Positions 8,270-18,492 of a stretch of 64,000 nucleotides of DNA are shown here, one piece after another. The first letter of the stretch is position 1. The number at the start of each line of letters is the position of its first letter. Position numbers and translations under genes: made by a program. The DNA comes from Psychroflexus aurantiacus (GTDB lineage Bacteria > Bacteroidota > Bacteroidia > Flavobacteriales > Flavobacteriaceae). Location: contig NZ_JAAIKD010000005.1 of assembly GCF_010820555.1 (NCBI RefSeq), positions 124,001-188,000 of the forward strand. The letters are read 5' to 3'. The notes below the pieces were generated by a model. That model did not search any database. It was not told the DNA's origin and saw nothing but the letters and a program-made list of their open reading frames with translations.

Positions 8270-9250
8270 ATGAGTGAACATTCCTCCCCAAACCAAACCT
8301 CAAACGACGAAGTTGATTTGAGTGTGGTTATTGAAAAAATAAAATCATTTTTTAAATCCATTTTGACAGGGATCGTACAGATCTTTCAATTTTTCTGGAA
8401 CCATAAGGTCAGGCTCTTAATATTTCTGATCATAGGTATTGGTTTGCAGTACCTTTTAATGACTCAGACCCAGAAAATCTATGTCAGTGAGTACTTGGTC
8501 AGAACCAATTTTGAGAGTACGGAGTATCTGTATAGCAAAGTCAGCTCGATTAATGCAAAACTCAATTCTGAAGATACGCTCTTCCTGGAGCGTGTTTTTG
8601 GAGAAGACTATGAAAGGATAAAGGAACTTGAAGTTTCTCCAGTCGTGGATGTTTACAGCTTAATCAACGAATCCGAAGGAAACAGAGAAATCTTTGAACT
8701 TTTATTAGATGAATACGGAGACTTGTCATTTCTTGAAGATGAAATCAATATCAATGAATACCCTACCCACAAATTAAGAATTTTTATAAAAGGTCTGGAA
8801 AACAATGAACTTATCTCGAATCGTCTGTATGACTTTTTATCAGATAACGCATTCTTTGAGGAGTTAAAGCAAACGGCATTATCGAGTTACAGGGAACAAC
8901 TCGAGCAAAATAAAACAATTAGAGCTCAAATCGATAGCATTATAAAAGACCAGAGAGAAAACGGAATGATGCCCAACCTGAATGATAAAGCCGTTAGTTT
9001 TACAGTTAGTCAAGATTTTAAAGAACTTTTGACTCAAAAACAAGGTTTGCTAAATAATGACTTTATACTTAGAAATCAGCTTTCCTCTGAGGATGCAATT
9101 TTTAAAACCATTGACGCTTCTTTTGGAGTATTGAGTGAAGAGAAGAACTTAAATTATTTTGTAATTCCTTTATCTTTAGTTGCTGCCTACTGCCTGTTTT
9201 TCTTTGCTTTGTATTTAAGAAATACGGTGCAAAGCATTTTGAAAGCATAA
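8270..9250 (+). CDS. Wzz-like polysaccharide chain-length protein
   Basis: A 326-residue inner-membrane protein with one membrane helix near residues 45-65 (VRLLIFLIIGIGLQYLLM), a large extracytoplasmic helical region, and a second helix near the C-terminus (FVIPLSLVAAYCLFFFALYL). This two-helix layout is that of polysaccharide co-polymerases of the Wzz type. It has no C-terminal tyrosine-kinase domain, so it is not a full Wzc. The region around residues 205-270 is coiled-coil-like. It heads the cluster and probably sets chain length together with the Wzy-like protein. The assignment rests on topology and context, since sequence motifs are weak. Confidence 0.65.
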   Translation: MSEHSSPNQTSNDEVDLSVVIEKIKSFFKSILTGIVQIFQFFWNHKVRLLIFLIIGIGLQYLLMTQTQKIYVSEYLVRTNFESTEYLYSKVSSINAKLNSEDTLFLERVFGEDYERIKELEVSPVVDVYSLINESEGNREIFELLLDEYGDLSFLEDEININEYPTHKLRIFIKGLENNELISNRLYDFLSDNAFFEELKQTALSSYREQLEQNKTIRAQIDSIIKDQRENGMMPNLNDKAVSFTVSQDFKELLTQKQGLLNNDFILRNQLSSEDAIFKTIDASFGVLSEEKNLNYFVIPLSLVAAYCLFFFALYLRNTVQSILKA

Positions 9251-9352
9251 AATTTCCAGTTTTTTAGTATTTCCCGGGTTGATTTTCAGAGAGGGATTTT
9301 AATTTTTTATTGCTTGTGTTGAATTTAGGTAAATCGTATAAACTTTAAACTT

Positions 9353-9895
9353 ATGGGAAAGTACATCTGTCTCTTTGCTTTAGTTAGTTTAGCAGCCTGT
9401 AAGGATAAAAAAGTTCCTGACATATCCCAAAATGAAAATGCAAGGGATAATATTTTAAAAGTGGTTATGGAAGTCAAGATTCCTGAAGATGATACGTTCC
9501 AATTGTTTTATTTTGAAGATGCATCTCAGGCGAGTTATAAAGTTGAAAAAAGAATTTCAGTACCGGTCACCCGGAGTGATAATTTTCAGAAGGTAGAATT
9601 TGAGTTGCCAGTGAAACTGATACCCTATAAATTCAGAATTGATGTCGGTGAAAAAGGGTTGCAAACTCCTGTTGAAATCAAGCATATAAAATTGGAATAT
9701 AACACGAATTACATTGAGATTGAAAACCCGGTATTCGATCGGTTTTTTCAAACCAACATCTATTTAGAAAAATCAAAAAACACGCTTATAAGGAAAGAGG
9801 TGGATGGAAGATCGGATCCTTTTTTTGTTTCAACAGCGCTTTTGATTAAAAAAATGCATATTGAATTTTTAATCAGTACTAAAGCCTCCTACTGA
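9353..9895 (+). CDS. Lipoprotein of unknown function in the polysaccharide cluster
   Basis: A 180-residue protein with a lipoprotein signal peptide (CLFALVSLAACKD; lipid attachment at the Cys near residue 16). The rest looks like a small beta-rich domain, with alternating hydrophobic residues such as FQKVEFELPVKLIPYKFRI. I do not recognise a family. Its stop shares bases with the start of wecB (TGATG), so the two are coupled, which suggests a role in the same surface polysaccharide pathway. Confidence 0.75.
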   Translation: MGKYICLFALVSLAACKDKKVPDISQNENARDNILKVVMEVKIPEDDTFQLFYFEDASQASYKVEKRISVPVTRSDNFQKVEFELPVKLIPYKFRIDVGEKGLQTPVEIKHIKLEYNTNYIEIENPVFDRFFQTNIYLEKSKNTLIRKEVDGRSDPFFVSTALLIKKMHIEFLISTKASY

Positions 9896-11028
9896 TGAAA
9901 AAAAATTTAATCATTTTTGGAACACGACCGGAAGCTATTAAGATGGCTCCTTTAATAAAAGAGTTTTTAAAGGATCAGGTCAATTTTGACACCAAAGTTT
10001 GTATTACAGCTCAACATAGAGAGATGCTGGACCAGGTGTTGTCTTTTTTTGAAATTGAACCAGACTATGATTTAGACCTTATGAGGCCTAATCAAAATTT
10101 ATACTCTTTAACGGCAGATATACTGACTTCATTAAAGCCTGTTCTGGAGGAATTTCAACCTGATTTTGTTTATGTTCACGGGGATACGACCACTTCACTA
10201 GCCGCAGGTTTAGCTGCGTTTTATTCGGGTGCAAAACTCTGTCATATCGAAGCCGGTCTAAGAACGTTTAATAAGCTGTCACCATTCCCGGAGGAGATGA
10301 ACAGATCGGTTACAGGTCGTATTGCCGACTACCACTTTTCCCCAACCCAGACGTCCAGACAAAATTTATTGAAGGAGGGTATAGAGGATAAAAATATATT
10401 AGTGACTGGAAACACCGTTATTGACGCCTTAAAGTTCAGTAATGCCAGAGTCAATTCTTCAGACTATTTCGACGAAGAAATAGAGTCCTTAACCTCAGTG
10501 ATAGAACCCGATAAAAAATTGATTTTGGTCACAGGCCACAGGCGAGAAAATCATGGACAAGGTTTTATAGGCATCTGTAATGCACTAAAGCAAATCGTTG
10601 AAGAGCAGGAAGATGTTCAAATTATCTATCCGGTTCACCTCAACCCCAAGGTCAAAAGACCAGTGTTTGATATCTTAAACAGGGTGCCACATGTGACTTT
10701 AATAAATCCGTTATCCTATCCTGCATTTATATGGTTGATGAGTCAGTCTCATATCATACTTACCGATAGTGGAGGAGTACAGGAAGAAGCCCCGAGTTTG
10801 GGGAAGCCGGTTTTGGTCATGCGAGACACTACTGAAAGGCCTGAGGCTGTAAAGGCGGGTACTGTTGTGTTGGTGGGTACAGACCCAAAAAAAATAGTGA
10901 AACATACCAGGGAACTCTTGAATAACCCGGAGGCCTATTCCAGCATGAGCAGGCTGCATAATCCGTATGGAGACGGGACTGCCTGCAAAAAAATAGTTCA
11001 ATTTATTCTGAATGAAATTGGCAAATAG
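9895..11028 (+). CDS. wecB: UDP-N-acetylglucosamine 2-epimerase, non-hydrolysing
   Basis: Interconverts UDP-GlcNAc and UDP-ManNAc in the cytoplasm. The 377-residue protein has the GT-B fold motifs GTRPEAIKMAPLIK, HGDTTTSLAAG, HIEAGLRT and DSGGVQEEAPSLGKP, all typical. No UDP-ManNAc dehydrogenase gene is evident here, so the product may be ManNAc itself or may be oxidised elsewhere. It overlaps the upstream lipoprotein by one base and is followed by the flippase. Confidence 0.95.
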   Translation: MKKNLIIFGTRPEAIKMAPLIKEFLKDQVNFDTKVCITAQHREMLDQVLSFFEIEPDYDLDLMRPNQNLYSLTADILTSLKPVLEEFQPDFVYVHGDTTTSLAAGLAAFYSGAKLCHIEAGLRTFNKLSPFPEEMNRSVTGRIADYHFSPTQTSRQNLLKEGIEDKNILVTGNTVIDALKFSNARVNSSDYFDEEIESLTSVIEPDKKLILVTGHRRENHGQGFIGICNALKQIVEEQEDVQIIYPVHLNPKVKRPVFDILNRVPHVTLINPLSYPAFIWLMSQSHIILTDSGGVQEEAPSLGKPVLVMRDTTERPEAVKAGTVVLVGTDPKKIVKHTRELLNNPEAYSSMSRLHNPYGDGTACKKIVQFILNEIGK

Positions 11029-11040
11029 ATATTTCTCATC

Positions 11041-12456
11041 ATGACCGAATACATCAAAGACTTTGGTTGGAATTCTATAGCGCAGGCCTATAAGGTTTTA
11101 TTTTCTTCCTTAATCCTTATTGTATTAGCACGCATAATACCCGTAGAAGCCTTTGGAGTTATTGGCATGGCTACTGTATTCGTGCTCTTCTTCAATACCT
11201 TACTGAATATTGGATTTGACAGCTCTATCATTTACTCTAAAACACTCAAAGAAAAGGATTTATTTTCTCTTTTTGTTTTAAACATAGGAGTAGGAATCCT
11301 TATTTATGGGATTGGATATATGATTGCTCCCTTACTGTCTTTATTCTACGACAACGATGAAATTCAAATCATATTCAGGGCCTTAATCCTAAGTGTTGTG
11401 CTCGCAAGTGCAGGAGTGGTTTCCAAAGGCTATCTACAAAAGAAGTTAGAGTTTAAAAAGCTGGCCATAGTCGATTTAATTTCAATTACCCTGGCTGGTT
11501 TGGTTGCCTTGGCGGTAGCTTTGAATGGTTATGGATACTGGGCTTTAATTTGGCAGCAGCTTTTAACGGTAGGTTTAATTTCTATTGGATATTTATCTAT
11601 TTCCTATAAAAGCATTTTTAAATCCATTGAATTTTCATTTGGTGTTTTAAAAGAACATTTACGATTTGGCTATAACGTCTTAATATTTAATATCTCCAAT
11701 TTTTTTGCTCAGCAGTTAGATGTGTTATTAATCGGAAAATTTTTGGGAGAACGGGAGTTGGGGATTTATATGCTGGCATTCAACCTGATTATCAAACCCA
11801 TTTCTTTATTAGTCCAGGTTTTTAATAAGACGCTGTACCCTATCTTGACCGGATTAAAATTCGAACTGGTGTCTCACAAATACGCTCAATACACTTACCG
11901 GTTCTTTATAATTTTCACGCCCTTAATTATTATTGGCGTATCCTTAAGTCAAATAGTAATACCCTATCTGCTAACAGATAAATGGATATCGACTTTGCCT
12001 TTATTAATCGTTTTCGGCTATCAGGCCATACGCATGATTCTGGCATCTCCTTCTGGTTTATTGTTTTTAATCTCGGGGAACCCTGATAAACAGTGGAAGT
12101 TTTCCATATACATTTCTTTACCTCTTCGTTTAGCAGGAATTTTTATGGGGTATTTAATGTTTAAGTCTTCCCTTGGAATCGCCGTTGGAATCAATTTTTT
12201 TGCTACTATTGAAATGCTTGCTGGTTTTTACCTGACTTTCAGATTGATAAAACTGGATATTAAGTCCTATTTTTTTCAGTTTAGAAAGGAATTTATAGAA
12301 TTTATAGTCCTGGTAAGCCTGCTTGTTATTTTAAATTTGAAAGTAGATGATTTTATAGTCTTGCTGTCCCTGCAAGTCGTATTGTTCTTAGCTTACGAAC
12401 TAGTCAAATGGAAGAAACAAATAAAACTTCTAAGCATCTTTAAAACGGATAAATGA
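11041..12456 (+). CDS. Polysaccharide flippase (Wzx, MOP superfamily)
   Basis: A 471-residue integral membrane protein with about 12-14 predicted helices. It starts in the usual way for the polysaccharide transporter family (FGWNSIAQAYKVLFSSLILIVLARIIP). Such proteins flip lipid-linked repeat units from the inner to the outer face of the inner membrane. It overlaps the next gene by four bases (ATGA). Specificity cannot be predicted. Base composition is AT-rich, as is usual for such clusters. Confidence 0.9.
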   Translation: MTEYIKDFGWNSIAQAYKVLFSSLILIVLARIIPVEAFGVIGMATVFVLFFNTLLNIGFDSSIIYSKTLKEKDLFSLFVLNIGVGILIYGIGYMIAPLLSLFYDNDEIQIIFRALILSVVLASAGVVSKGYLQKKLEFKKLAIVDLISITLAGLVALAVALNGYGYWALIWQQLLTVGLISIGYLSISYKSIFKSIEFSFGVLKEHLRFGYNVLIFNISNFFAQQLDVLLIGKFLGERELGIYMLAFNLIIKPISLLVQVFNKTLYPILTGLKFELVSHKYAQYTYRFFIIFTPLIIIGVSLSQIVIPYLLTDKWISTLPLLIVFGYQAIRMILASPSGLLFLISGNPDKQWKFSIYISLPLRLAGIFMGYLMFKSSLGIAVGINFFATIEMLAGFYLTFRLIKLDIKSYFFQFRKEFIEFIVLVSLLVILNLKVDDFIVLLSLQVVLFLAYELVKWKKQIKLLSIFKTDK

Positions 12457-13682
12457 AAAAAATAGGCATTGTAACTACTTGGTTTGAAAGAGGAGCGGCT
12501 TATGTTTCTAAACAGTTTGAGCAGGTATTGCAGGAAGAACATGAAGTCTTTATTTATGCCAGAGGGGGAGAGCACTATGCTATAGGCGATCCTGAATGGG
12601 ATAAATCAAATGTGACCTGGGGAAAAAACATCAGATCTCGATTCGCACTTACTTTAATGGATAAAAAGGATTTTAAAGCATGGGTAGATCTTAATTCCAT
12701 CGATTTGATTTTGTTCAACGAGCAACATTGGTTTGAACCCTTGTTATGGTGCAAGGAGTGGGGGATACAGACGGCTGCATATATCGATTATTATACCAGA
12801 GAAACCATAGGTTTGTTCAATATATATGACCTCTTAATTTGCAACACCAGGCGTCATTATTCTGTGTTTGAAAACACAAACAAAGCAGAATATTTGCCCT
12901 GGGGAACCGATACCGACTTATTCAGCACTTCCAATACTTCTGAATTAGTAAATGGGGAGCATGTTACTTTTTTTCACTCCTGTGGCATGGGTCATAAAAG
13001 AAAAGGGACAGAACAACTGATCATCGCTTTCAGCAGAACGAAACATGCTCAAAAATTGATAATCCATACGCAACAGAACATATCAGGAGCTAAAATTGAA
13101 CACTTAATTTCCAGTTTAGAAGCAGAAGGGCGTTTGAAAATTATTCATAAAACGGTACCGGCACCAGGTCTTTTTCATTTAGGCGATGTGTATCTATACC
13201 CGTCTTTACTGGAAGGAATTGGGTTAACCATAGTGGAAGCATTATCCTGTGGACTAGCAACTTTAGTACCCGATAATGCTCCGATGAATGAATTTGTTGA
13301 CCATGGATTCAACGGGCTTTTAATTAAAAAAGGCAAGTGCTATTTACGGGAGGATAAGTATTACTGGCCCTTATGCGAAATAGATATAGATGATTTGGTG
13401 CAGAAAATCGATTACCTGGCTACACATAAGGATAAAGTTATTCGCATGAAAAGGAATGCACGCCAATCGGCGCTAAATAATTTATCTTTAAAGGAAAATA
13501 TGAAATCCTTGTCTGGCATACTTGAAAACTTGGAGTTTACGCCTTTAAGACAAGAGACTGAAAATAAAATAATTAAATTCGGCAAAAAAGGTTTTGGCAG
13601 GTTTAATAAGCTCTATATAAAACTTTACCCTTTCATAAATATGATTTATAGGCTACATGGATACGTGAAACCTTCAAAATAA
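12453..13682 (+). CDS. Glycosyltransferase, GT-B fold (family 4-like)
   Basis: A cytoplasmic sugar transferase of 409 residues. The C-terminal nucleotide-sugar half has the typical YPSLLEGIGLTIVEALSCG motif with the conserved EGIG...E pattern, and the middle has HSCGMGHKRKGTEQLIIAF. The N-terminal acceptor half is divergent. It overlaps the flippase gene by four bases and is followed after 40 bases by a Wzy-like gene. Donor and acceptor are unknown. Confidence 0.87.
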   Translation: MKKIGIVTTWFERGAAYVSKQFEQVLQEEHEVFIYARGGEHYAIGDPEWDKSNVTWGKNIRSRFALTLMDKKDFKAWVDLNSIDLILFNEQHWFEPLLWCKEWGIQTAAYIDYYTRETIGLFNIYDLLICNTRRHYSVFENTNKAEYLPWGTDTDLFSTSNTSELVNGEHVTFFHSCGMGHKRKGTEQLIIAFSRTKHAQKLIIHTQQNISGAKIEHLISSLEAEGRLKIIHKTVPAPGLFHLGDVYLYPSLLEGIGLTIVEALSCGLATLVPDNAPMNEFVDHGFNGLLIKKGKCYLREDKYYWPLCEIDIDDLVQKIDYLATHKDKVIRMKRNARQSALNNLSLKENMKSLSGILENLEFTPLRQETENKIIKFGKKGFGRFNKLYIKLYPFINMIYRLHGYVKPSK

Positions 13683-13722
13683 AAACAAATCTTCAGAACT
13701 GTAAAAACTTAAACCCTAATTT

Positions 13723-14982
13723 GTGCTTCCTCTAAAAACTCTATATCAATTTTCATTCTATTTCGTTTTGGCTTTGAGTTTTATAATCGGAGGCGCATTT
13801 CAGTTTCTGTTTGGGCTTTCAAACACGGTACTTACTGTTTTTTTAGGCCTTGTCATGTTTTTGAATTACCTGGTCTATGTCTATGTCAAACGAAAGATTC
13901 TGATGGACTGGGTTTTAATTTCGTTTCTGGCTTACGCATTGATTATAATTCTTAGCAGCCTGGTGAATAAGTCAAACCTGGTGAGTACGCTTCTGTATTT
14001 GAATTTTGCTTTTCTTCCGTTGTCTGTTTATTATTTCTTTCATATCAATAAAAAAGAAGGCTATGTAAAACCCCAGGCATACTATAAGTTTATCATTCTT
14101 ATTGCCTGCATTCAGTTACCGGTTTTAATTATACAAAGAAACTTTTACGATGTATTGATCCTTTTAAACAACAGCGGTCAGTATATTGCTTCCTACGACT
14201 TTATGTATGGAACTTTTTTAGTCAAATCAGATCATTCCTTAGGCGCTTTCTTATTGTTTTTAATAATAGGCTTACTTTTCAACATCAATAGAGTCAACAG
14301 ATACATCAAATACAGACTTGTTCTGGCCGTATACCTTAGCGTCACGCTTTTGTTATCAGAATCCAATATTTCGAAAGCACTGCTTGCAGCAACCTGGGCT
14401 GTATACATCATTTATCTGCTTTATCACAGAATACCAAAATCATTTTTTAGTCGTAAATTTTACGTCATAGTCACCTCTATAATCTTTCTCCTGCTTGTTT
14501 ATAATTTAAGGAATATTGAACTTATCACCTCAAGACTTGGAGGCACCATCGAGAATAATTACACCATTGAAAAATCCATTTACTTCTTTGAAGAAGGAAC
14601 GGCTAAAAGGCTGCAAATAATAATTGTTGCCGTATATGATCTCCATGCCAAATATCTGGGGGATGGGCCTTATTCTTATTTTGACATACTCACAGGAAAG
14701 TTTAAAAACACAATACATTTTTCTCAGTTCATATGGAGTTATTTTGATCTGGGCCTTTTAGGACTCACAGCACTCCTGTTGTATGTGTATAATTTAATTC
14801 GTGCTGTAGTGAAGAATAATAAGAACCTGTTCCTTTTTATATTCCCGATTGTCCTAATTTACATGATGTATACAACCCCCTTTTCAGAAGTAGGTATTTT
14901 GTTAAGTTTTTTTATAATTTTCAGCATAAAGCAATCCAATGAATTTAATAATAATTCCATTTCACGACTGGAGAAAAAGTGA
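13723..14982 (+). CDS. O-antigen polymerase-like membrane protein (Wzy candidate)
   Basis: A 419-residue protein with roughly 10-12 membrane helices and a larger periplasmic stretch around residues 265-330 (ENNYTIEKSIYFFEEG...). This layout is typical of Wzy polymerases and O-antigen ligases, which have little sequence conservation. The start is GTG at 13723; I see no better ATG upstream. The coding region runs 44 bases into the next gene. A second such protein lies at 16099, and which of the two polymerises and which ligates cannot be told from sequence. Confidence 0.75.
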   Translation: MLPLKTLYQFSFYFVLALSFIIGGAFQFLFGLSNTVLTVFLGLVMFLNYLVYVYVKRKILMDWVLISFLAYALIIILSSLVNKSNLVSTLLYLNFAFLPLSVYYFFHINKKEGYVKPQAYYKFIILIACIQLPVLIIQRNFYDVLILLNNSGQYIASYDFMYGTFLVKSDHSLGAFLLFLIIGLLFNINRVNRYIKYRLVLAVYLSVTLLLSESNISKALLAATWAVYIIYLLYHRIPKSFFSRKFYVIVTSIIFLLLVYNLRNIELITSRLGGTIENNYTIEKSIYFFEEGTAKRLQIIIVAVYDLHAKYLGDGPYSYFDILTGKFKNTIHFSQFIWSYFDLGLLGLTALLLYVYNLIRAVVKNNKNLFLFIFPIVLIYMMYTTPFSEVGILLSFFIIFSIKQSNEFNNNSISRLEKK

Positions 14983-16102
14983 AAAAGAAGGTTTCAGAAC
15001 ACGCGATGTTCATTTTATTAAATCCTTTGAGACCTTAGAAACTATAGAAAAAATTTTGGTCGTAAACAGACCATATACCAGGCTTGAGCTGAAATTCAAA
15101 AAGCATAAACCCGACTTGCAAGGGGAAGTCGTTTTTCGTAACTCCAAATTTTCGATAACTAAAGTTTCAGAGAAGATATATGTTTTGGACTATGAATCTC
15201 TGGATATGCCTGGTCAATTCATATACAGGCACAAATGGTTTTTTAAAAAGTATGGCGAAAAAAAATTAATGCATTTTGTTTCTAAAGCCCAGGAAATTTT
15301 GGGGATAACAAATCCTGCAGTCCTCTGTCAAAATATATTTGCTTATAAATTCTTGCTGAATATTGAGGCTGAAAAGAAAATATTTGATGCCTGGGACAAT
15401 TTCTCAAAATTTCCAGCATACAGTCATATTAAGCCCGAGATTGAAAGTGCATATACTCAGCTAAGTGAAAAAGTTCAAACATGGCTTACAAATTCAAAAG
15501 AGAATCAATTATACTTTAAGGAACATCTGGGCGTTCATGATGTATACCTCATTAAAAATGGAGTGAATGAAAATTTTGCCGAAGCGTGTTCAGAAATACC
15601 TGAGGATATGGAACAAATCCCAGGACCTATAATCGGGTTCGGCGGGAAAATATCCTACCTCTTAGATACTGAACTTATCAACTATTTAGTTGAAGACAAT
15701 CCTGCATTACATTTTGTGTTTGTAGGTCAGGTATTGGATGCATCTGTATTTGATAGAATTTACAAAAAGTGTAATGTGCATTTTCTGGGAGATAAAACCT
15801 ACGACATTTACCCGTGTTATGTCAATCATTTTGATGTAGGGATTATACCCTATAGAATAAATGAGAATCAACATGGAGGGGATTCCATTAAAGCTTACGA
15901 ATACCTGCAGGCAGGGAAAACGGTTATTGGAACCTGCGGAAATGGTTTAACAGAGTTATCGGATTATTTATATTTAGCAGAGAATAAATTTGAATTCTCT
16001 GAGTATTTAAAATCAGACTTAGCCGCTAAGAGACATTTTTATGCGGCAGATTTTAGCTGGGAATCCAAAGCGAAAAGAATTCTATCACTGATGAATGCAT
16101 GA
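14939..16102 (+). CDS. Glycosyltransferase, GT-B type, divergent
   Basis: A 387-residue protein whose C-terminal half fits a GT-B transferase: GPIIGFGGKISYLLDTEL, then HFVFVGQV, then DVGIIPYRINENQHGGDS and the acidic region KAYEYLQAGKTVIG. The N-terminal half contains FDAWDNFSKFP, reminiscent of TuaH-like transferases. The start overlaps the preceding gene by 44 bases and the stop overlaps the next by four, so it is embedded in the operon. The sugar is unknown. Confidence 0.8.
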   Translation: MNLIIIPFHDWRKSEKEGFRTRDVHFIKSFETLETIEKILVVNRPYTRLELKFKKHKPDLQGEVVFRNSKFSITKVSEKIYVLDYESLDMPGQFIYRHKWFFKKYGEKKLMHFVSKAQEILGITNPAVLCQNIFAYKFLLNIEAEKKIFDAWDNFSKFPAYSHIKPEIESAYTQLSEKVQTWLTNSKENQLYFKEHLGVHDVYLIKNGVNENFAEACSEIPEDMEQIPGPIIGFGGKISYLLDTELINYLVEDNPALHFVFVGQVLDASVFDRIYKKCNVHFLGDKTYDIYPCYVNHFDVGIIPYRINENQHGGDSIKAYEYLQAGKTVIGTCGNGLTELSDYLYLAENKFEFSEYLKSDLAAKRHFYAADFSWESKAKRILSLMNA

Positions 16103-17367
16103 AGACTTTTTTAAAAAATCCATCTTTTCATTTATTTCTGCTGGCAGGCCTAGCCATGGCTATACCTGTTTACAGGTCATTCGCGAATGCTTTTATAATT
16201 ATTTCCTTTGTAGTTGGGTTGTTTTTAATTTACCAAAACAAGTCAGGTTTAAGGATATTACTCAGGTCGATAATAGCCTTGCCTGTTTTTTTTTATTTGT
16301 ATTTATTAATCAATGGCTTGACGGGGTATGATTATGATTTTTTATGGAAACAGCTTAATAAGAATTTACTCTTTGTCCTGATTCCTTTTTCTGTTTTGAT
16401 GCTGTATAAAGATTTCTTTTATACTAAGATATTAAGACTTTTCACCTATTCCCTGTTTACAATAACTTCGGTCCTCCTTTTACATAATTTAATCAAGTTT
16501 ATAAAAGGCGCAGACAGTTCGGTCTTCTATTTCCATGAATTTACAGAGCTTATAGGCGAACATGCAGTGTACTTTTCTCTTTATTTATCATTGGGTATTC
16601 TAATCTGTATGGATCAAATTCAAAAGCAAACTTACATCCGTGTAAATGCACTTATGATACTTATTTTTTCTCTGGGTTTGTGGTTTTCCGCCTCAAAAGC
16701 AATAATCTTAGCAACCTTGGCTTTAGTTATTTTCTATTTGATAAGTCAAAGCGGCATTTCTTTTAAAAAAGCAGCCATAGGGCTTTCCGTTTTAGTTGTT
16801 TTTGGGATTTCAATCGCAACGAATCCGTTCTTAAAACAAAGATTTATCGAAGGTTTTACATATGATATCAATTTTGAGCCTACGGATAAATTAGAAAATG
16901 CCAGGGTATTTACCAGTGCTGAAATCGACGAAATATCGGATTTGGAACTCAGGGTGATTCTGGGAAAAATAAGCACGTATCATTTGGTCAAAGACCAAAA
17001 CCTGATGTTTGGTTATGGCTTAAGCGATTATCAGGATTATCTGGATTACTACTATATGTATTATGGCCTGGCACCATTTCATTACGAGGGTTATAGTCCC
17101 CATAACCAATACATTACAACTCTGGTGAGTTCCGGGCTTGTGGGATTGTTCATTTTTTTATTATACATAGGGTATAGCTTTTATAGAGGCTTTATTAAAG
17201 GTCATTATTTATATCTATCGTTTTTAATTCTTTTTTGCTTTGCAATGGTCTTTGAAACTTACTTATTACGGGCTAAAGGGATTATTTTTTTCTTCTTTTT
17301 CAACAGTTTTTTTTTAATTCATAATGCACAGAATACAAAGGATGAGGATAGCAATATTAGGAAGTAG
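16099..17367 (+). CDS. O-antigen ligase/polymerase family membrane protein
   Basis: A 422-residue protein with about ten or more membrane helices and a large periplasmic loop around residues 260-345 that contains the Wzy_C-type feature SPHNQYITTLVSSGLVGLF. The HNxY...G pattern is common to WaaL ligases and Wzy polymerases. It is the second such protein in the cluster. The start ATG overlaps the preceding stop (ATGA), and the end overlaps the next gene by 26 bases if that gene starts at 17342. Confidence 0.82.
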   Translation: MKTFLKNPSFHLFLLAGLAMAIPVYRSFANAFIIISFVVGLFLIYQNKSGLRILLRSIIALPVFFYLYLLINGLTGYDYDFLWKQLNKNLLFVLIPFSVLMLYKDFFYTKILRLFTYSLFTITSVLLLHNLIKFIKGADSSVFYFHEFTELIGEHAVYFSLYLSLGILICMDQIQKQTYIRVNALMILIFSLGLWFSASKAIILATLALVIFYLISQSGISFKKAAIGLSVLVVFGISIATNPFLKQRFIEGFTYDINFEPTDKLENARVFTSAEIDEISDLELRVILGKISTYHLVKDQNLMFGYGLSDYQDYLDYYYMYYGLAPFHYEGYSPHNQYITTLVSSGLVGLFIFLLYIGYSFYRGFIKGHYLYLSFLILFCFAMVFETYLLRAKGIIFFFFFNSFFLIHNAQNTKDEDSNIRK

Positions 17368-18448
17368 AGGAATACCCAATTACCATGGAGGTTTTGAACA
17401 GTTTGCTGAGAACTTCTCAGTTTATCTAGTAGAAAACGGCCATCAGGTATATGTGTATAATTCCAGTCTGCACCCTTATCAAAACTCAACTTATAAAGGG
17501 GTTCATATCATTCACTGCAGGGACTTGGAAAATAAACTAGGGACCTCAGGACAGTTTGTATATGATTTCAATTGCATTAGAGATTCAAGCCACAGGAACT
17601 TCGATATCATTCTTCAACTGGGATACACCAGCAGCTCTGTATGGCACCGGTTTTTGCCAAAAAAACCTGCCATTATTACCAATATGGATGGCCTGGAATG
17701 GAAGCGTTCAAAATACAGCAAAGCGGTCAAGTCCTTTTTAAAATACGCCGAGAAGCTGGCTGTTCAAAGTAGTGATTACCTCATTTCAGATTCCATAGGC
17801 ATTCAAAATTACATCAGGCAGACCTACAACCAGGATTCAAAATACATAGCTTACGGTTCTACTGTAATCGAGGAGGTTGATGAAACGGTGTTGGGTCATT
17901 ATGGACTGGAGGCCTATGGCTATAATATGCTTATTGCCAGAATGGAGCCGGAAAATAATATTGAAACCGTACTGGATGGAGTTCGAGACAGTGAATCCTC
18001 TGCTGCATTTTTGGTTATCGGGAACTACACTACAAATGCATTTGGGAAATATATCTATCAGAAATTCAATGCATCAGAAAATATAATTTTCTTAGGGGCG
18101 ATTTACAATCAGGAGCATTTAAATGCCTTAAGATGGTACTCCAACTTATATTTTCACGGTCATTCGGTAGGCGGTACAAATCCCTCTTTACTGGAAGCTA
18201 TGGCTTCAGGATGTCTTGTCGTTGCCCACGATAATGACTTTAACAGAGCTGTTCTTCATACCGACGGGTTTTACTTCAAAAATAAAAATGACATTTCCTC
18301 CATGTTGGAAACCTTAAGTAAAAAAAACCATGGCGAAAGGATTGTCAATAACAAGAATAAAATTAAACAGCATTACAGCTGGGAGATGATCAACAGGACC
18401 TATTTAAACTATTTTGTTGAATGCCTGAAAACTAAGAGCGACAACTAG
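17342..18448 (+). CDS. DUF1972-type glycosyltransferase (rhamnosyltransferase-like)
   Basis: A GT-B transferase with the N-terminal DUF1972 domain, beginning MRIAILGSRGIPNYHGGFEQ, the hallmark of this group. Streptococcal capsule rhamnosyltransferases of the Cps2T/RgpA type share this build. The C-terminal half has HGHSVGGTNPSLLEAMASG. I choose the ATG at 17342 over the upstream ATG at 17324 because the family begins exactly there and it follows AAAGG. No dTDP-rhamnose genes are in the window, so rhamnose as donor is uncertain. Confidence 0.87.
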   Translation: MRIAILGSRGIPNYHGGFEQFAENFSVYLVENGHQVYVYNSSLHPYQNSTYKGVHIIHCRDLENKLGTSGQFVYDFNCIRDSSHRNFDIILQLGYTSSSVWHRFLPKKPAIITNMDGLEWKRSKYSKAVKSFLKYAEKLAVQSSDYLISDSIGIQNYIRQTYNQDSKYIAYGSTVIEEVDETVLGHYGLEAYGYNMLIARMEPENNIETVLDGVRDSESSAAFLVIGNYTTNAFGKYIYQKFNASENIIFLGAIYNQEHLNALRWYSNLYFHGHSVGGTNPSLLEAMASGCLVVAHDNDFNRAVLHTDGFYFKNKNDISSMLETLSKKNHGERIVNNKNKIKQHYSWEMINRTYLNYFVECLKTKSDN

Positions 18449-18492
18449 ATAAACTATTTACCTTCTGTGAGTCTGCTTTGTTTGGATTATCC

